Of a stretch of DNA of 64,000 nucleotides, positions 1 through 13,100 are shown one piece after another (position 1 is the first letter of the stretch; every line of letters begins with the position of its first letter). Position numbers and translations under genes: made by a program. The DNA is from Malania oleifera (Eukaryota; Streptophyta; Magnoliopsida; Santalales; Ximeniaceae), in NCBI RefSeq assembly GCF_029873635.1, contig NC_080418.1, positions 10,802,062-10,866,061 on the forward strand, written 5' to 3'. Below the pieces are notes generated by a model. The model was not told the DNA's origin, made no database searches, and saw only the letters and a list, made by a program, of their open reading frames with translations.

Positions 1-1417
1 CAAAGATACAGGACAATAGATGAGGGTCCATTCCCGTGGGGTTCCTAGGCACCCTATACACATCTAAACATAACAGAATATACGCAGCGAAAAAAGGTCA
101 TACTATATACATACAGTGCCATACCATAATCTATGCAAGGATAGAATCAAGGTTCCATCAAACAACGTACAACCGAGTGCCCAACACATCTCAAATTGGC
201 AACCCATAAAAACACAAATCCTAGCACTTACCCAAGAGCTACCTGCAGTACACCGGCCACTACGCTCCTAACACCAGGACGCTAGTTCCAGTTACTCGAA
301 GAAACTATAAAACGTACGTACAATAGGGGTGAGACACCTCTCAGTAAGGAAGAACACAGGTTATATCGATGTGTGTCATTTGAGTGTTATCATGATGCAA
401 CATACACGCAGTTAAATGCAGTTTCAGTACTAATTTCACAACAATGCATATACGCACACACACACACACACATGATCAGCAATCCCGGTGTTGTCACACC
501 CATCGGCTCGAAGCTGACTCGTGACATACGACGTTGGCCCATAGCCAACCCGTGTAACACGGTGCCACCGACACATGGCTAGTCCCTAACTCCCATGGCA
601 TCGAACCGGCGCTAAATTGGTGGTTCCACACTCTTCGGCCTGATTTGCCGGAATAGGCTCATGCCCTCGGATATAGAGCCGAACACTCTGCCAATCTATG
701 GCCAATGATTTCATACGCCCTCAGATATAGAGCTAGACACTCTCAGTACCTAGAACAATTTGGAACTGCGTTCCTACTAACATTTCAACCAATCACACAC
801 ACATGCATGCTCATATAACAAAACAAACCACACCCATTTGGTAATTTAGAATCATGGTTTCCCAAACAAATACAGTTTAAAAAATTCAAGGCACGACCAT
901 CCCTATAACACAATATAAATCAATATATACATTTGGTTTTCAACAAAACCAAGGGTACCGCCCGTCGCCCCCTTTTACCCAAAACTGTAATCATGAAAAA
1001 CCCATAGTTTTTCCTATTAGATCCCCCCAAATGAGTAGCCAAAATACACACAGGACTGTGAACCATAGTTCCACCGAGTCCGATTTCAAAAATAACTGAT
1101 ATAAACACAATTCCCTTTACCTTTTCCCCAAATAGCAAATCCCGAACTCTATGGCCCCTAAACAGTGAACCGAGTTCCAAAACCTACAATCAACAGTATA
1201 GAAGATACTTACAACTCCATCCTCTACCAAACTACTGGATCAGAAAAGAAAATCGAGCCTTACGTCGATTTAAAGCCGAAACCTGAAAATCTCCAAAACA
1301 GGATTCCGATCCGTAGATTTTGTAGAGAATCCTTCTACGATCCTCGTGGTAACTTCAGATTAACGATTCTCACAACAAAGGACGAGGAAATCTAAAGATA
1401 TAGAGAGTAGGGAGAGT

Positions 1418-1420
<3 letters not shown>

Positions 1421-1485
<65 letters not shown>
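1421..1485. repeat. (AG)n microsatellite
   Basis: About 65 bp of uninterrupted AG. On the minus strand it is a CT tract just downstream of the TATA box of the surrounding LTR, so it would fall in the transcribed leader. Confidence 0.95.
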
Positions 1486-1489
<4 letters not shown>

Positions 1490-1539
1490 GATTTCTTAGC
1501 TTGGAAGTAAAGAGAACTTCTATTTATAGCCCTTTGACT

Positions 1540-1735
1540 CGGGCGTCCTCGTCAACGAGGTCATATAGATAGCTCGTCGACGAGGTAGTGGATTTGTCAA
1601 CGAATCCTGATATCACCGGTTTCCTGAAATCTCTCAGTTTCTCCTCGTTAACGAGCCTCTGAACTTCGTTGACGAGACTTACATGGACTTCGTTGACGAA
1701 TCCTGGCTTCGTCGATGAAATCTGCTAAATTCTCA
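1540..1735 (-). repeat. Array of GTCGAC-like palindromes in the LTR U3
   Basis: Six or more imperfect copies of CTCGTCGACGAG / TTCGTTGACGAA are found here. Several are about 20 bp apart, others 24-25 bp. The array sits immediately upstream (minus sense) of the LTR TATA box at 1521-1529. The same motif occurs in the LTRs at 46.7, 50.6, 59.1 and 61.1 kb. Confidence 0.85.
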
Positions 1736-4499
1736 ATTTGGCTCTCTCTTATTTATTTAAACCCATATATCACGGTTCGGGTTCTTACATCTTACCTTTA
1801 GGCAACTTAGCTAGTTCCCACATTTTATTGGAGTTGAGGGACTTCATCTCATCCTTCATTGCAAGCTCCCACCTGCTCGAATCTCCTGCCTAATATGCTT
1901 CATCATAGCATTCGGGTTCTCCTCCATCTGTAAGAAGTAAATAATTCATATACCTTTTATTTGGTACATGCTGCCAAGAAGATCTCCTAAGCCCCGGAGC
2001 TGGAATTAGAGACGGTGGTGCGACGATCTGCTCCACATGTTCCTCTACCTTAGGAATCTCAGTATTTTGCTGTTGTGTCTCCTCTGCCTGGGGATTCTTG
2101 GTGTTTCGCCGTTGTGTCCTAACACCTTCTAGGACATCATCCAAGTCTACATAGGTTGTTTCATTTTGAACTGGTTTTGCGGGTTTTGTTGGTTCTGTTG
2201 TGTGTCTGTCTTTGTACATCACCTTTTCATTAAATATCACATCTTTGATTCTGATCACCTTCTTGTTTTCATCATCCCAAATGCGATACCCATACTCATC
2301 TTCACCGTTATTGATGAAAGTTCATTTCCGAGACTTTGGATCAAGCTTGTTTCTAACATGATAATTAACATGTACATATGCTACACAACCAAAAACTTTC
2401 AAATGTGAAAGTGTCACCTCTTTTCCCCTTCATACCTCTTCTGATAGATTGTTGTCCAATGGTACTGATGGACTCCTGTTAATCAAGTATACTGTTGTAT
2501 TGACTGTTTCTACCCATAACTACTTTGGTAAGCCTGATTGCATACGCATGCTTCTGGCTCTTTCAGTCAATGTTCAGTTCATCCACTCGGCTGCGCTGTC
2601 GTGCTGAGGCATACCTGGCACAATTTTTTCCATCTTGATACCATGCTCATAGCATAATTTCTTGAACCCGGTGTCTTCATACTCACCACCGTTATCAGTT
2701 CTCAGCTTCTTGATTTTCAAACCAGTTTCATTTTCAACCATTACTTTCCAAATTTTAAAAGCATCAAAGACATCAGATTTGTATTTCAAGAAGTAAACTC
2801 ATACCTTTCGAGAATAATCATAAATAAACGTCATGAAGTAATTCCTTTCACCTGAGGATGAGACGGTCGTCGGTCCCCATACGTCTGAGTGGACTAGTTT
2901 AAGTCTCTCCTTCTTTGGGATACTAGTGAATGTCTGGAAACTAACCCTCTTCTGTTTCCCGAGTATACAATCCTCGCACATATCAATCTCTACTGACCGT
3001 AGATCACTCAACTTTCCCTTTGAGTGCATCACCTTGATTCCCTTCTCACTGATGTGACCAAGTCGTTGATGTCAAATATTGTTATCGACATTTTCTGTAG
3101 CAACTGAAATAGACATACATGCATTAGAAGTCACATAAAGCATTCCACTTTTCTTACCTCGTGCAATCTTCAATGCACTTTTTGAAATCTTCCATTCATT
3201 GCCAATGAATATTGTGATGTATCCCTCATATGTCAGTTGACCAACTGAGATCAAGTTCTTTCTTAGGTCTAGAATATATTTGACATCCTTCAGCTTCCAT
3301 AATGACCCGTTCATCTTGATTTTCACAATTCCCTTACCAGTTATGTTGCAAGGTTGATCATTGCCAAGGTTGATCATTTACCGAAGTCACTTGATATATA
3401 TTCCTCTAGGCAATCTTTACTGCAAGTGGCATGAAATGAGGCTCCAGAGTCTAAGACCCAAGACTCCTTCTTGCTCTCCAAAGAGCATATCAACATATCA
3501 CCTTCTTCTGAAGCAACATTTGCTTCTATCTTCGCCTCATATTCCTTTCTTTGACCTTTGCACTGGTTTCTGAAATGACTGAACTTTCCACTTTTCCAGC
3601 ACTCAATGTTCTTTGTGCCCTGGGAACCTTTGGGATTTCTAGATTTGGATTGCCTAGACCTAAATCTGTGGCGATTATTTGATCGACCATGCCCATTTCC
3701 TTTCCCTGAATCTCTCCCTCGACTTTTCACATTCAATGCTGAACTTGAAGTGGAAGTAGTGTTTGACATCCTGATCTCTTCCGTCAAAATCATGCTGACA
3801 ACTTCATCAAAATTTAGCTTTGATTTTCCTATGGAACTAATGATTGCAGTAACAATACCTTTCCAACTCTTAAGCAACTAACTAAGAATCAGTAAGACAC
3901 GAATCTCACTATCAAACTTGATTTCAACTGAGGCAAGTTTGTCTGACAGCTCGTTGAAATTATTTAGATGTCAACTAAAACTTTCACCTTCGGAAGATGG
4001 CTGATGGCTACTCATACATGTTGGAGAATGCATCTATAAGAGACTTGGTGGTTGTCATGTGCGTGATATTAAAGGCAACGAACTTTGCTAGTGTCATCCT
4101 GATAGCTCCGAGAGCCTTTCAATCAAGCAACTCCCGCTCGTCCTCCTTCATGGAATCTGGCTTTCCCTTCAATGGTAAGTGCAACTCCTTACCAAACAAG
4201 TACTATTCGATCTGCATCTTCCAAAAACCAAAGTTGGCGCCGTTAAACATCTTGATATTTGAGCCATTTTCGTTCGACATCTCAATTCGTCAATCTAGAG
4301 ATGGAATCAACTCAAATGGACAACACAGTTGGATTCGAAATGGCTACAAACCTTATAAATGGTTCAAGTCGTTCAAAGAAAATCTGGTCAAACTTTCTGG
4401 TCAAAATCGATCAACTTTCCATTAAACTTAACGGAATATACTCCCACTTAACAGAATATTTTGACGCCATTACTGACGACGTTAATTAACGCTGTTAAC

Positions 4500-4680
4500 A
4501 AACTGCTAACGTGATAGGTGGGACATAGTGATGACGTGGCAAGTGGCACTGACATGGCAAGTGAGGCCCAACGATGACGTGGCGCTAATGTGGCAATGGG
4601 GCCTAGTGCTGACGTGTCTGTTGACGTGGCAGTGGAGTCTAGTGCTGACATGACAGTGGAGTCCAGTGATAATTGTGCTA
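4500..4680. repeat. Array of about seven TGACGTGGCA-like units
   Basis: Units such as TGACGTGGCA, TGACATGGCA and TAATGTGGCA recur about every 20 bp in the leader between the primer-binding site and gag of the minus-strand copia element. The core ACGT flanked by TG/GG is the kind of site bound by plant bZIP factors (family knowledge); binding here is inferred only. Confidence 0.75.
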
Positions 4681-4855
4681 AATTACACTAGGTAAATTCC
4701 CAGGGAAGTGGAGGGGTCACAATGGACCGCTTAAGTCTCATTTTCCTAAACAGAATTTTCTTTAGGCACGTAATTAGCACAATATAGCCCCTCGGACCTC
4801 CAATCTGCTCCGGTTTGGAAATTTTGCTCTGATTTGGGGACTTTACTCCAGCCTG

Positions 4856-4867
4856 GCTCTGATACCA
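4856..4867 (-). other. Primer-binding site (initiator Met tRNA)
   Basis: The minus strand reads TGGTATCAGAGC, complementary to the 3' end of plant initiator Met tRNA, two bases inside the LTR that ends at 4870. This is the standard copia arrangement. Confidence 0.9.
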
Positions 4868-4869
4868 CT

Positions 4870-5350
4870 TGTTAGGGATTTAGGAACAATAATCACACAC
4901 ACAAGCAAAATAATCATACAAAATAAGAACACCAGATTTACGTGGTTTGGTTTAATTTGACCTACGTCCATGGAGCATATCGAATATACTATAATCTAGG
5001 AGAAAAACAAGAGAAGGAGACACACACTCAACTCAACTCTTCTCATACTTTTTTCTCTCTTAACTTCAGCACTCTCACACTCCTCGCTCACTCACTTCAC
5101 TTGCACTCTTCACATAATACAAATGTTCTTATTTATAGATATATATGATAGATATAGAAGGAAAAGAGTTATTGCATTCTAATGGATAATTTGCACATGG
5201 TTTTTAATGGATTATTTGAGCACGTGATTATTGTGTTTTTTGATGGAATGAATTTGGCACGCTTATTCTCCTCCGCTGTAGCTCATCTTCTTCAAGGCGT
5301 TTCCATTTTCTTCGTTTCCTTATTTTCTCCGTTTCCATTTCAGCTTAACA
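4870..5350 (-). repeat. LTR of the minus-strand copia element (481 bp)
   Basis: Ends are TGTTAAGC (5350, minus) and CCTAACA (4870), adjoining the primer-binding site. A minus-strand TATA box (CTATAAATAAG) lies near 5123-5135. The ends are supported by the TG...CA termini and the PBS; the second LTR is not in the window. Confidence 0.75.
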
Positions 5351-6700
5351 GAAAAAATATATTTTAAAGCAGTCTATGGTTAAAGAGATGATTACAAAGA
5401 AGGTTAATAAAATTTTAAGAAAACTTACTATGAACCTCAATGCGATCTTCCAATTATTGTTTTTGGCAAGTAATATTTTTATACTTAAACTAGATAGAGC
5501 ATATGAAATTCTAATACCTTACAACTATATATATATATGATCGTAAAACATTGAACTTCAAAAACTATATAAAATTTACAAATAATATCGGTGGAGACAA
5601 AACACTTATTCCAATGCCTTACAACTAATTGCTTACAGACACTCACTCGCATTTTATTCAATATCCGTACAAAGAAAACAAAAACTTGTTTATAGAAAAC
5701 TTGTGGACAAACTGCAAATAGATTTAAGTTTAGGGAACTAGAAATAAGCTTATCCTCAATCATATCTGTTATTTACTTTATGTCAAGAGAGTAGAATAAA
5801 GATTGATAGATGATTATATTATTTTGTTGGTATTGACAATCGGAGAAGCTTTAAGTATAGTTGAAAATCTTGAAAAGTTGACTTTGAATTACAATATCTG
5901 CTATAATCTCCTCATAAGAAATAAAAGGGAATAATCTTATTGGTCCTTAAATAGATTTTTCTTTCCAAAGCGACTTGTTGCAATCAGTTCCAGAAAAAAA
6001 AATTGTTAAAAATATCTCTTTACATCACCTAACCAAATTCAAGAGTTATGAGTAGTTATAAGTTTAACCAAATTCAAGAGTTATGAGTAGTTATAAGTTT
6101 AGGATATTTACGTGTTAATTAATATTTTAAATTGACATTTTATCAAACTTTTTTAATTGAAATTTTAATTAGAGTTTTAAATATTAAATAGTTATTAAAA
6201 TATTTTGACATTTTTAATTGATAGTTCATAATTGAAAATAATTAATAAGAATTGAAATAAATTTCATTATATTTGAAATGATAAAAATAAAAGGTATATA
6301 TCAAAATAAAATAGGTAAATTTAAAATGTGTATTTAAAAAATAGAGATTTTTTTAGGGATCGATGTTTAGCATCTAACAATACTACACCTTTATCGATGC
6401 TTAATTATTAAAAAATATTATCATTTAAAAACAAATTTCTAGAGAGGAATATTTTTGTCTCAAAAATTAGATGCCAAGGCAAAATGGATGGGGTTTTTAA
6501 AATCAGGAAAGGTTTCTGACTTTGCATATTTTTTTTTTTAAATTTTAAAGGAAGTCATTTTGATTTATTCTAAAATTGATTATCTATCGAAACACATCGC
6601 TAAACCAAAAAAAACAAGAAATATAAAATGTAAAATAATATTTATACACTCGTTGTCCATTTTTAAATGTTTTTCTAAAAGAAAAAGTCTCTTGATATTT
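5351..6700. other. AT-rich spacer, no gene seen
   Basis: I find no convincing coding sequence. The one distinct structure is a perfect 35-bp tandem duplication at 6031-6065 and 6066-6100. Confidence 0.6.
6031..6100. repeat. Perfect 35-bp tandem duplication
   Basis: A 35-bp unit starting AACCAAATTCAAGAG is repeated once, head to tail and without change, so the duplication is recent. Confidence 0.95.
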
Positions 6701-7133
6701 TTATTTATTAAATATTTATTTTGGCTGAGGAGGCGGAACCGTGGGCTTGCCTTGTTTCGCAAGTCCATTAGCGGCGGACCGCCGAAGAACACATATCCTG
6801 ACTGGAACTAAATAATGGGAAAGTTCGATGACTGGGAAATGTTGCGACGGCAAATATCCCGCATCCAAACAGCCCCTTCCCTTTTATGCAGGATACAGCC
6901 CTCTTCTCTCCAGTCGCACTCGCAAAAACAGGCAGCTCTGTATGGGATGGATTCCTCGATCACTCCCGAATAATGAAACCCTAGAAAGCTCCAAATTATT
7001 ACCTGCATCGTACATTTGATCGTGAGCAGAATATATAATACTGGTTTTGGATTGTTTCGACCTGTTGTCTTTGATCGAACGTTTCATTAAGAAATCTTTT
7101 TAGTTCATTCTTCTGTTTTGCTTCCGAAATAGA
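6701..7133 (+). promoter_or_regulatory. Promoter and 5' leader region of the FTSH gene
   Basis: Base composition changes from AT-rich spacer to mixed sequence at about 6720. A pyrimidine-rich stretch at 6880-6915 would suit a plant leader. No clear TATA box stands out, and the start of transcription cannot be fixed from sequence. An ATG at 6828 opens a 63-codon frame that would be an upstream ORF if transcription begins before it. Confidence 0.45.
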
Positions 7134-10100
7134 ATGATCTTCTCGAGGCTTGGCAGTTCGCTCTCACGATCATCTCGTGGAAGAGTGAGTTTTGATTTCA
7201 TGGCTTGGTTGCTTTTCTAAATTTGTTTTTTTTGGTTGGGTATTCTTTTTATTTGTGTTTTTTCGACTGCTGCAAATTGATGACTGTAGCTGCAGAGCGT
7301 GGTGTCTGGTGGCAATGTTGCGAGATCGGTATACCTGAATGAAGCGGTCCTTCTCTCGCCGCATGTGGATACGTATCTGGGTCGGTTCGACGGGAAGTTA
7401 GGGTTTCTGAGAACCTATCTGGCTTCAATAAGAGCTCAGAAGGAGCTCGGTTCTAAATTATATTTGTCGGATTTGAATTACGTTCTTGCGAACCCTAGAA
7501 TTCGTAGATTTTTCTCAAGCGAAGCCCCTAAAAAGAAGAGTAAGCTATTGATAAGTTTATCACTTCTTGAATTTTGGTTCATGTTTTGAAATTTAAGTAT
7601 TTGGTTATATGTTGAGCAGCGTTTGGCTTTTCTACTTTGCAGACTATGAGAATTTCTACCCAAAACAAAAGAAGGAAATTCCAAAAGGGAATGGGCAGAA
7701 ATCCGAGTCAAAAGCCAAAGGTCGGTTTCTGTTTTTATTTTTTTCAATGAAATGCCCCTATTAAATCCCTGTTCTTTTTCCAGGTCGAAAATGTTGGACA
7801 TAATGCTGGTTGAGCTTAATTTTTTAGAAAGGAAAAAAAAAAAAACTGTTGGATCAGATGGCACCCCTATTGAAATTTGGAAAAAGTTTGGAGAAAGTGG
7901 GATAATATGGCTAACTAGTTTATTGAACAAACTTGTAAGGACTAAGAAAATGCTACTTGAATTGGCAGGGGGGGGGGGGTGAACGCTTTATTCCTGTGAA
8001 TAAAAATGGAGGCAATCAAAATTATAATAACTATCATGAATTCAAACCTACAAGTCACATGATTAAACCTTGGGATTGGGTCATCCAACAAAGATTAGGC
8101 CTAGGAAATGTGACTTTTAGAAAACAAATTTGTTTTTATGTCTATGAGATGAAAAATAGAGTATATTAAGGACAATGAAAAGGTTAAAGGAAAGGAGAAA
8201 TGATGTGCAAGTGGTTTTTTAACCTAGAGGAAACTGGTGGCTTTGTGACAAGTTATTGAGGGAAGTTTGAATGTGGCTTCTTTAAAAAGAGGGTGTAGGC
8301 GTACAAAAGTATTTATCGATATGTATGGTGAGATAAACTCGATAATTTCCAATTACCATAGATATGCATTAAGGCCTTGACTTTTTTTCTTTTTTCTTTT
8401 TTTGGATAAACAAATAATTATAGGTTGTGGATGAACTTTTTAGATATTGTACTTTTTGCTTTGGTTGTCGATTAACTTGTTAGAATATTATTTGCAAATA
8501 GGTAGAAACTAGAGATGGGTAGGATCTAGGTTGGAATTTTGGAGAGATGCTTTAGGATCTAGAGGTTTCAAGATAAGTAGAAGACATAAATTGCATAATA
8601 TAGGGAATGTAAAATTTAGCAAGTCTATGCGGAATGAAGAACTAAAGTGTTAAATTTGATGGTCAAGAAACATTTAGGAGTAGTAGATTTTTTTATCTTG
8701 GGATTTTTTTTTTCTAGTAGGAGAAAGATAAAATCAAAGCAAGTTGGGTGAAATGGAGAAGTGCAAAATTTTAGAACAAAATCTTTCATGGTAAGAAGGA
8801 ATAAGATAGAATACAAAGATTGCAAAATATTAGTAATTATAGCATGAATAATGGAGAAAATGTTAAATTTGATTGTCAAGAAATTCTTATTAGTAGATTT
8901 TGCTACCTTGTTTCTATTTTGCAAGTTGAAGGAGAAAATGAATATATGATATATAAAATTATAGTAGTTTGGGTAAACTGGAGAAGTGCAACTGGGAAAA
9001 TAAAACAGTTTAGGTAGTTGCAAGTTGCAACATAAGCCAAATAATACTTTAGTGTAAAAGAGTGATTTAGTTGACTTTAGAGGTTGTAGGAAGAAGAGTG
9101 GTTGACTCAAGAACAAAGTATTGCACTATATTAGAAATTTATAGTAGTGGAAAATGATTCACGTAGTTGAATCCACCCAGTGAGACTTTGTAGTAGTAGT
9201 TGCGGCAGCGGTAGTGGTGGTGGTTGTTGTAGATTAGAAGTTTGGCATTTTACTGAGATCATAATATTTATTCGTTGATCACCTACCCTTTATTATTCTT
9301 TTAAAATTTATTCCATCAGGGGGACAAAAATGAGGAGCTCTTCTTGCTATAATTCAGGTTGTGAGTTGGGAGCATATGGTTTTCAGTTTAGGTTTATTAT
9401 TTATTTATTCATTTTTAGTTTAGGGTGTTTGTGGTTGGTGGTCCAAAATTTATTTAACTGTTATTTATTTATTTATTTGTTTATTTTTTTTTGGAGGGGT
9501 TGTTTGTTAAGAAAAAAGGCAGTACAATGTGGAAGCACCAACATACATACATCATTTTTAAAGATTGTAACCAGCCATAGATTAGTTTGCTAGAAAAATT
9601 AATAGCCATATTGGCAGCTCTGATAACGTAGTTAATCTTAACAAACTAAAAGCTAGATAGAATCATGATATTTTTTAGCAGAGTCTAATGCTTCCTAGGA
9701 GCCTGAGACCTCGTATGGAAGCAATCAAAGGCAATGTTCAAATATCATTCACCTAGATGTGTGAGAAACCTTGTATCATTCATCGCCATAAAAAATGTGT
9801 GTAGTGCTTGATGTTTTGCAATCAAAATTGAATACTCCACTAGTTTTTTGCACTTGCACCTAGCGGCTTGCATACTATCGCTTATAATAAAAGCATGAAA
9901 TCGATTGCCATAGATAACAATCCATCATATTTATTGTAACTACCAAAGGAGATAGGCGTTCCCAATTAATATACTTTTTCACTCTTGTTGTTATTACTAT
10001 TAGAACTTTGGGTAAAAGACTAACCTTTCCTGAGGTTTGGGGGAAAGACACAGTCACAAAGACCTTCTTTGAGGTTTCAAAAATCCCAAGAACCACACCT

Positions 10101-13100
10101 GAGGTTTCAAAAATTCTACAAACCTCTCCTAAGGTTTGTCAAAAAGATACTGACCTCCCCTTATATTTGGCAGAAAGACAAGCTTTTTGAGTGGTACAAT
10201 TATCCCAAAAATTAAATGTCAAGAGAGGTCTGTAGGATGTTTGAAACTTCAGGAGAGGTCTATGGGATTTTTGAAAGCTCAGGGGAGGTCCATATCTTTT
10301 TGTGAAATCTTATGGGAGATCTGTGTCTTTTACCCGAAAACTTTTATCCATAGTATAACCATTAATGATAGTATTACTAGTTAGTGTAGTTATTTAGTAG
10401 CACTGCTTTGTGTTATTTCTATGTTAGTGAGTGTGAGCTTGTGTGTGAGTTAATTAGGGTAATATGGTCTTTTTATGTACTTGGCAATGGGCATATGAAA
10501 TTGGAATAGCTTTCCTAAGAGGGGGGTGAATTGGGATTTAAAAAGTTTATTCCTCCTTTTTAATACTTTTTGTGTTATAACAATAATCAATACTCAAATT
10601 CAATCAAAATTAATTCAGAGTAATCACAATCAAAGTAAAATTATCAACCATTTAATTCTTGTAATAATAGCCCTGCATCAATATGAAAATTTGCTGAACT
10701 TGTATAAGCCCTGTATCACAATTACACTTCTTTCTAATGTTCAGCTTTTAAATAAACTTTCAGATTAATGAGTCAAGGATGATCAACCAACGTAGTCCCT
10801 TTCGGTTTCCGCAATCAATGTTGATCAATCCAAAACAAATTACCTTCTGGTCTATTTAACAATCGAACACTCAGAATTTATGAATTTTAAAGCAACCACA
10901 CAAATTGTATCTTTTGCTGAAAAATAAAGAGTAGGGAAGAGAAAGAAGAACACAGGGTTTTACGAGGTTCGGCTTCAACACAGCCTACGTCCTCACCCTT
11001 GGCAAAATTACCAAAGGATTTACTATCACCGTTCCTTTATCAGGCGGAACAATACCAGTACAACACTCATTGGGTAAGGCTAGAGTCCACCTTCTCCAAA
11101 CAATATCCCCTTGTTTGGTCCAACGATTCAGCACTCGAACCGTCAATCAATATGTTACAAAGATATAAAATAAGGCGTACAAGAACTTGCTCCTCAAAGA
11201 GCTGATTAGTACAAATTGAAAAACTATGTACTTCAGTAAATTCAGAATATGAAAATTCAATATGAAGCTCTAAAGATTTATCACCGTAAGTATCTTTCAA
11301 TAGATGAAAGAATCAACAATCGATGCACAATCACAGTGAGAAACTCAGCAAGACTTTAAAGATTTTCGTGAGTGATGAGAGCAATGGAGAACTTTTAGAA
11401 TTTCAGTAAGCTTTGAGAGAGTATGATAGCCGAATTGATTTCTTGGTGTCTAAATTAATGAACCTTGAGGGTATTTATAGATGTAGAAAGACTTCTTGCT
11501 TGTTCCCCAAGTTTACTTGGAGTAGGGTCCAAGTTGTAAATTAGTTTGAGTTTCAAATAATTTAAATTTCAAAAATATGTCCGTTGAGAATTTTGAAAAT
11601 TGCCCCGAGCCACTGGCTGTCGTCTGTCCATGTATATCATACATATTTTTTCAAATAGAAAAGTGGCAGTCGGCCGTCGTCATGGTGGCGGTCGTCTGTC
11701 ACTGAACAAATCTGTTTTTCAAAACACACAGAATGGTGGCAGTCGGCTGGCAGAACACACACAGATGACTCACTGGTCACTAGGAGTCGTCTGTCAGACT
11801 TTTGACTTGTGTTTAAAATGCTTTAAAAACATGTCAGTCGTTTGTCAGCTGCTTGTTTCTCTTTTCAAGTCATTTTTGATTTCTCTCTCTTTTGTTTAAT
11901 TAACCTTGGAATTTTAACTTGTTTTAACTTTGAAAAACATGTTCCAAGATTTTAAAAACGAAGATTTCTTAAGTATGTCTTTGCCTAATGAATTTCAAAA
12001 TGAAAATTCATATTTGAATCAACTTTGAAGTACTTACAAAGCTTGACATTTCTTTGCTTTGACTCTTTTTAATGTTGCTCTTTAGTCTTTCAGACTTCTA
12101 TGAGCTTTCATTATGGATCTTTGGTATTCATGTGTGACTTTCCTTATTCCTTGATCATTGTAAGCTTTCATGTCAGGGTATGTGAAATTTGAGCAAATCA
12201 TCTTTGCCTAAAATAATATCATTTGAAAACATATTAGATAACTTTACTTTGTTATCATCAAAACCAAGAGTTTGTAAGCCTAATTAGGCCAACAATCTCC
12301 CCCTTTTTGATGATGACAAAGAAAGAGCAAAGATATAAAATAAAATTAATGCTCCCCTTGTCAATAAGCATAGACTTAAAATAATCACATTAAAACATAA
12401 TTTCAGAAGGGTGAAAGTTTCAGATTTATCATTGAAGCATATATATACATAAATACATACATAGACCTTATAGACTTTGCTCACACACATACTCCCCCTT
12501 TTGACATCAACAAAAAGGCATAGTACAACTAGTAAGTATGTGTAGCATACAAAATATCAAAAAGTTCAAACATCAAAGGTCTTTAGTCAAGTATCAGAAG
12601 TTGTGTCACTATCTTCAGCAATTCCTTTTCCTTTGGATTGCTGTGAGCCTTCTTCTTCTTCTTCAGCTTCTTCTTCTTCTTCAACTTCTTCTTCTTCTTT
12701 AGCTTCAGCAGTGTCTTCTCCTGATTTTGCCTGAGAGTCTTCATCATCATTCTCATTACTTTCTTTATCTGAGTCAGTGACATTTTGTGTGACATGATGC
12801 TCTATTTTGGCAATGCGTTGGTCCAATGAAAAATATTTATCATCAATGTTTGAGATCTTATCCTGAAGAGAAGAAAAATTATCCTTCATCTCAGAACTGA
12901 AGCTGGAGTAGTGCTGATAAAATGGAAGAAACTAAGGAGGCATATCAGCTTCTTCAAGAGCTGGATCCCTTTCTTCTTGTGCTGGTCATGCTGGTCTATT
13001 GCTGTTAAACATCCATCCTTCGGTGTACTTTTTGTAACCCATCCTCTTTAAGGTAGTAGAGGAGAATAGGTTGTAATGGGTTCGCTTCACCAGTTTGGAA

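Larger units (their letters stand above)
1..1789 (-). mobile_element. Long LTR, left part outside window, minus orientation
   Basis: Read on the minus strand it begins TGTAAGAACCCGAACC at 1789, inside what is otherwise a copia element. A TATA box (minus, 1521-1529) is preceded by a palindrome array and followed by a purine/pyrimidine-rich leader. A block at about 328-350 (plus strand: GGTGAGACACCTCTCAGTAA) recurs in the LTRs at 44878-46986 and 61407-63881, so the three are relatives. The right-hand target duplication would be TCTTA at 1790-1794, but its partner is off the window. No coding region is seen. Ty3/Gypsy is a guess from the size and the terminal sequence; family not proven. Confidence 0.7.
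1790..5350 (-). mobile_element. Decayed Ty1/copia element, minus strand, 3' end cut by another LTR
   Basis: Order on the minus strand: LTR (5350-4870), tRNA-Met primer-binding site, a leader with a short tandem array, a gag region starting near 4285, a zinc knuckle and aspartic protease (LDSGASFH) around 3.4-3.9 kb, the pre-integrase and integrase region around 2.5-3.4 kb, and the region between integrase and reverse transcriptase at about 1.9-2.3 kb. The rest, including RT/RNase H and the second LTR, is not seen; an LTR of another family abuts at 1789. The order protease-integrase before RT is that of Ty1/copia. The element is broken, with many interruptions, and looks old. Confidence 0.88.

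Noticed and set aside
8625-9116. 163-codon minus frame
   Set aside because: Antisense of the decayed RTE LINE; low complexity.
12583-12795. Lysine-rich frame in the CTT repeat region
   Set aside because: It is the other minus-strand frame of the acidic stretch of the extra reading frame; the composition comes from the CTT repeat.
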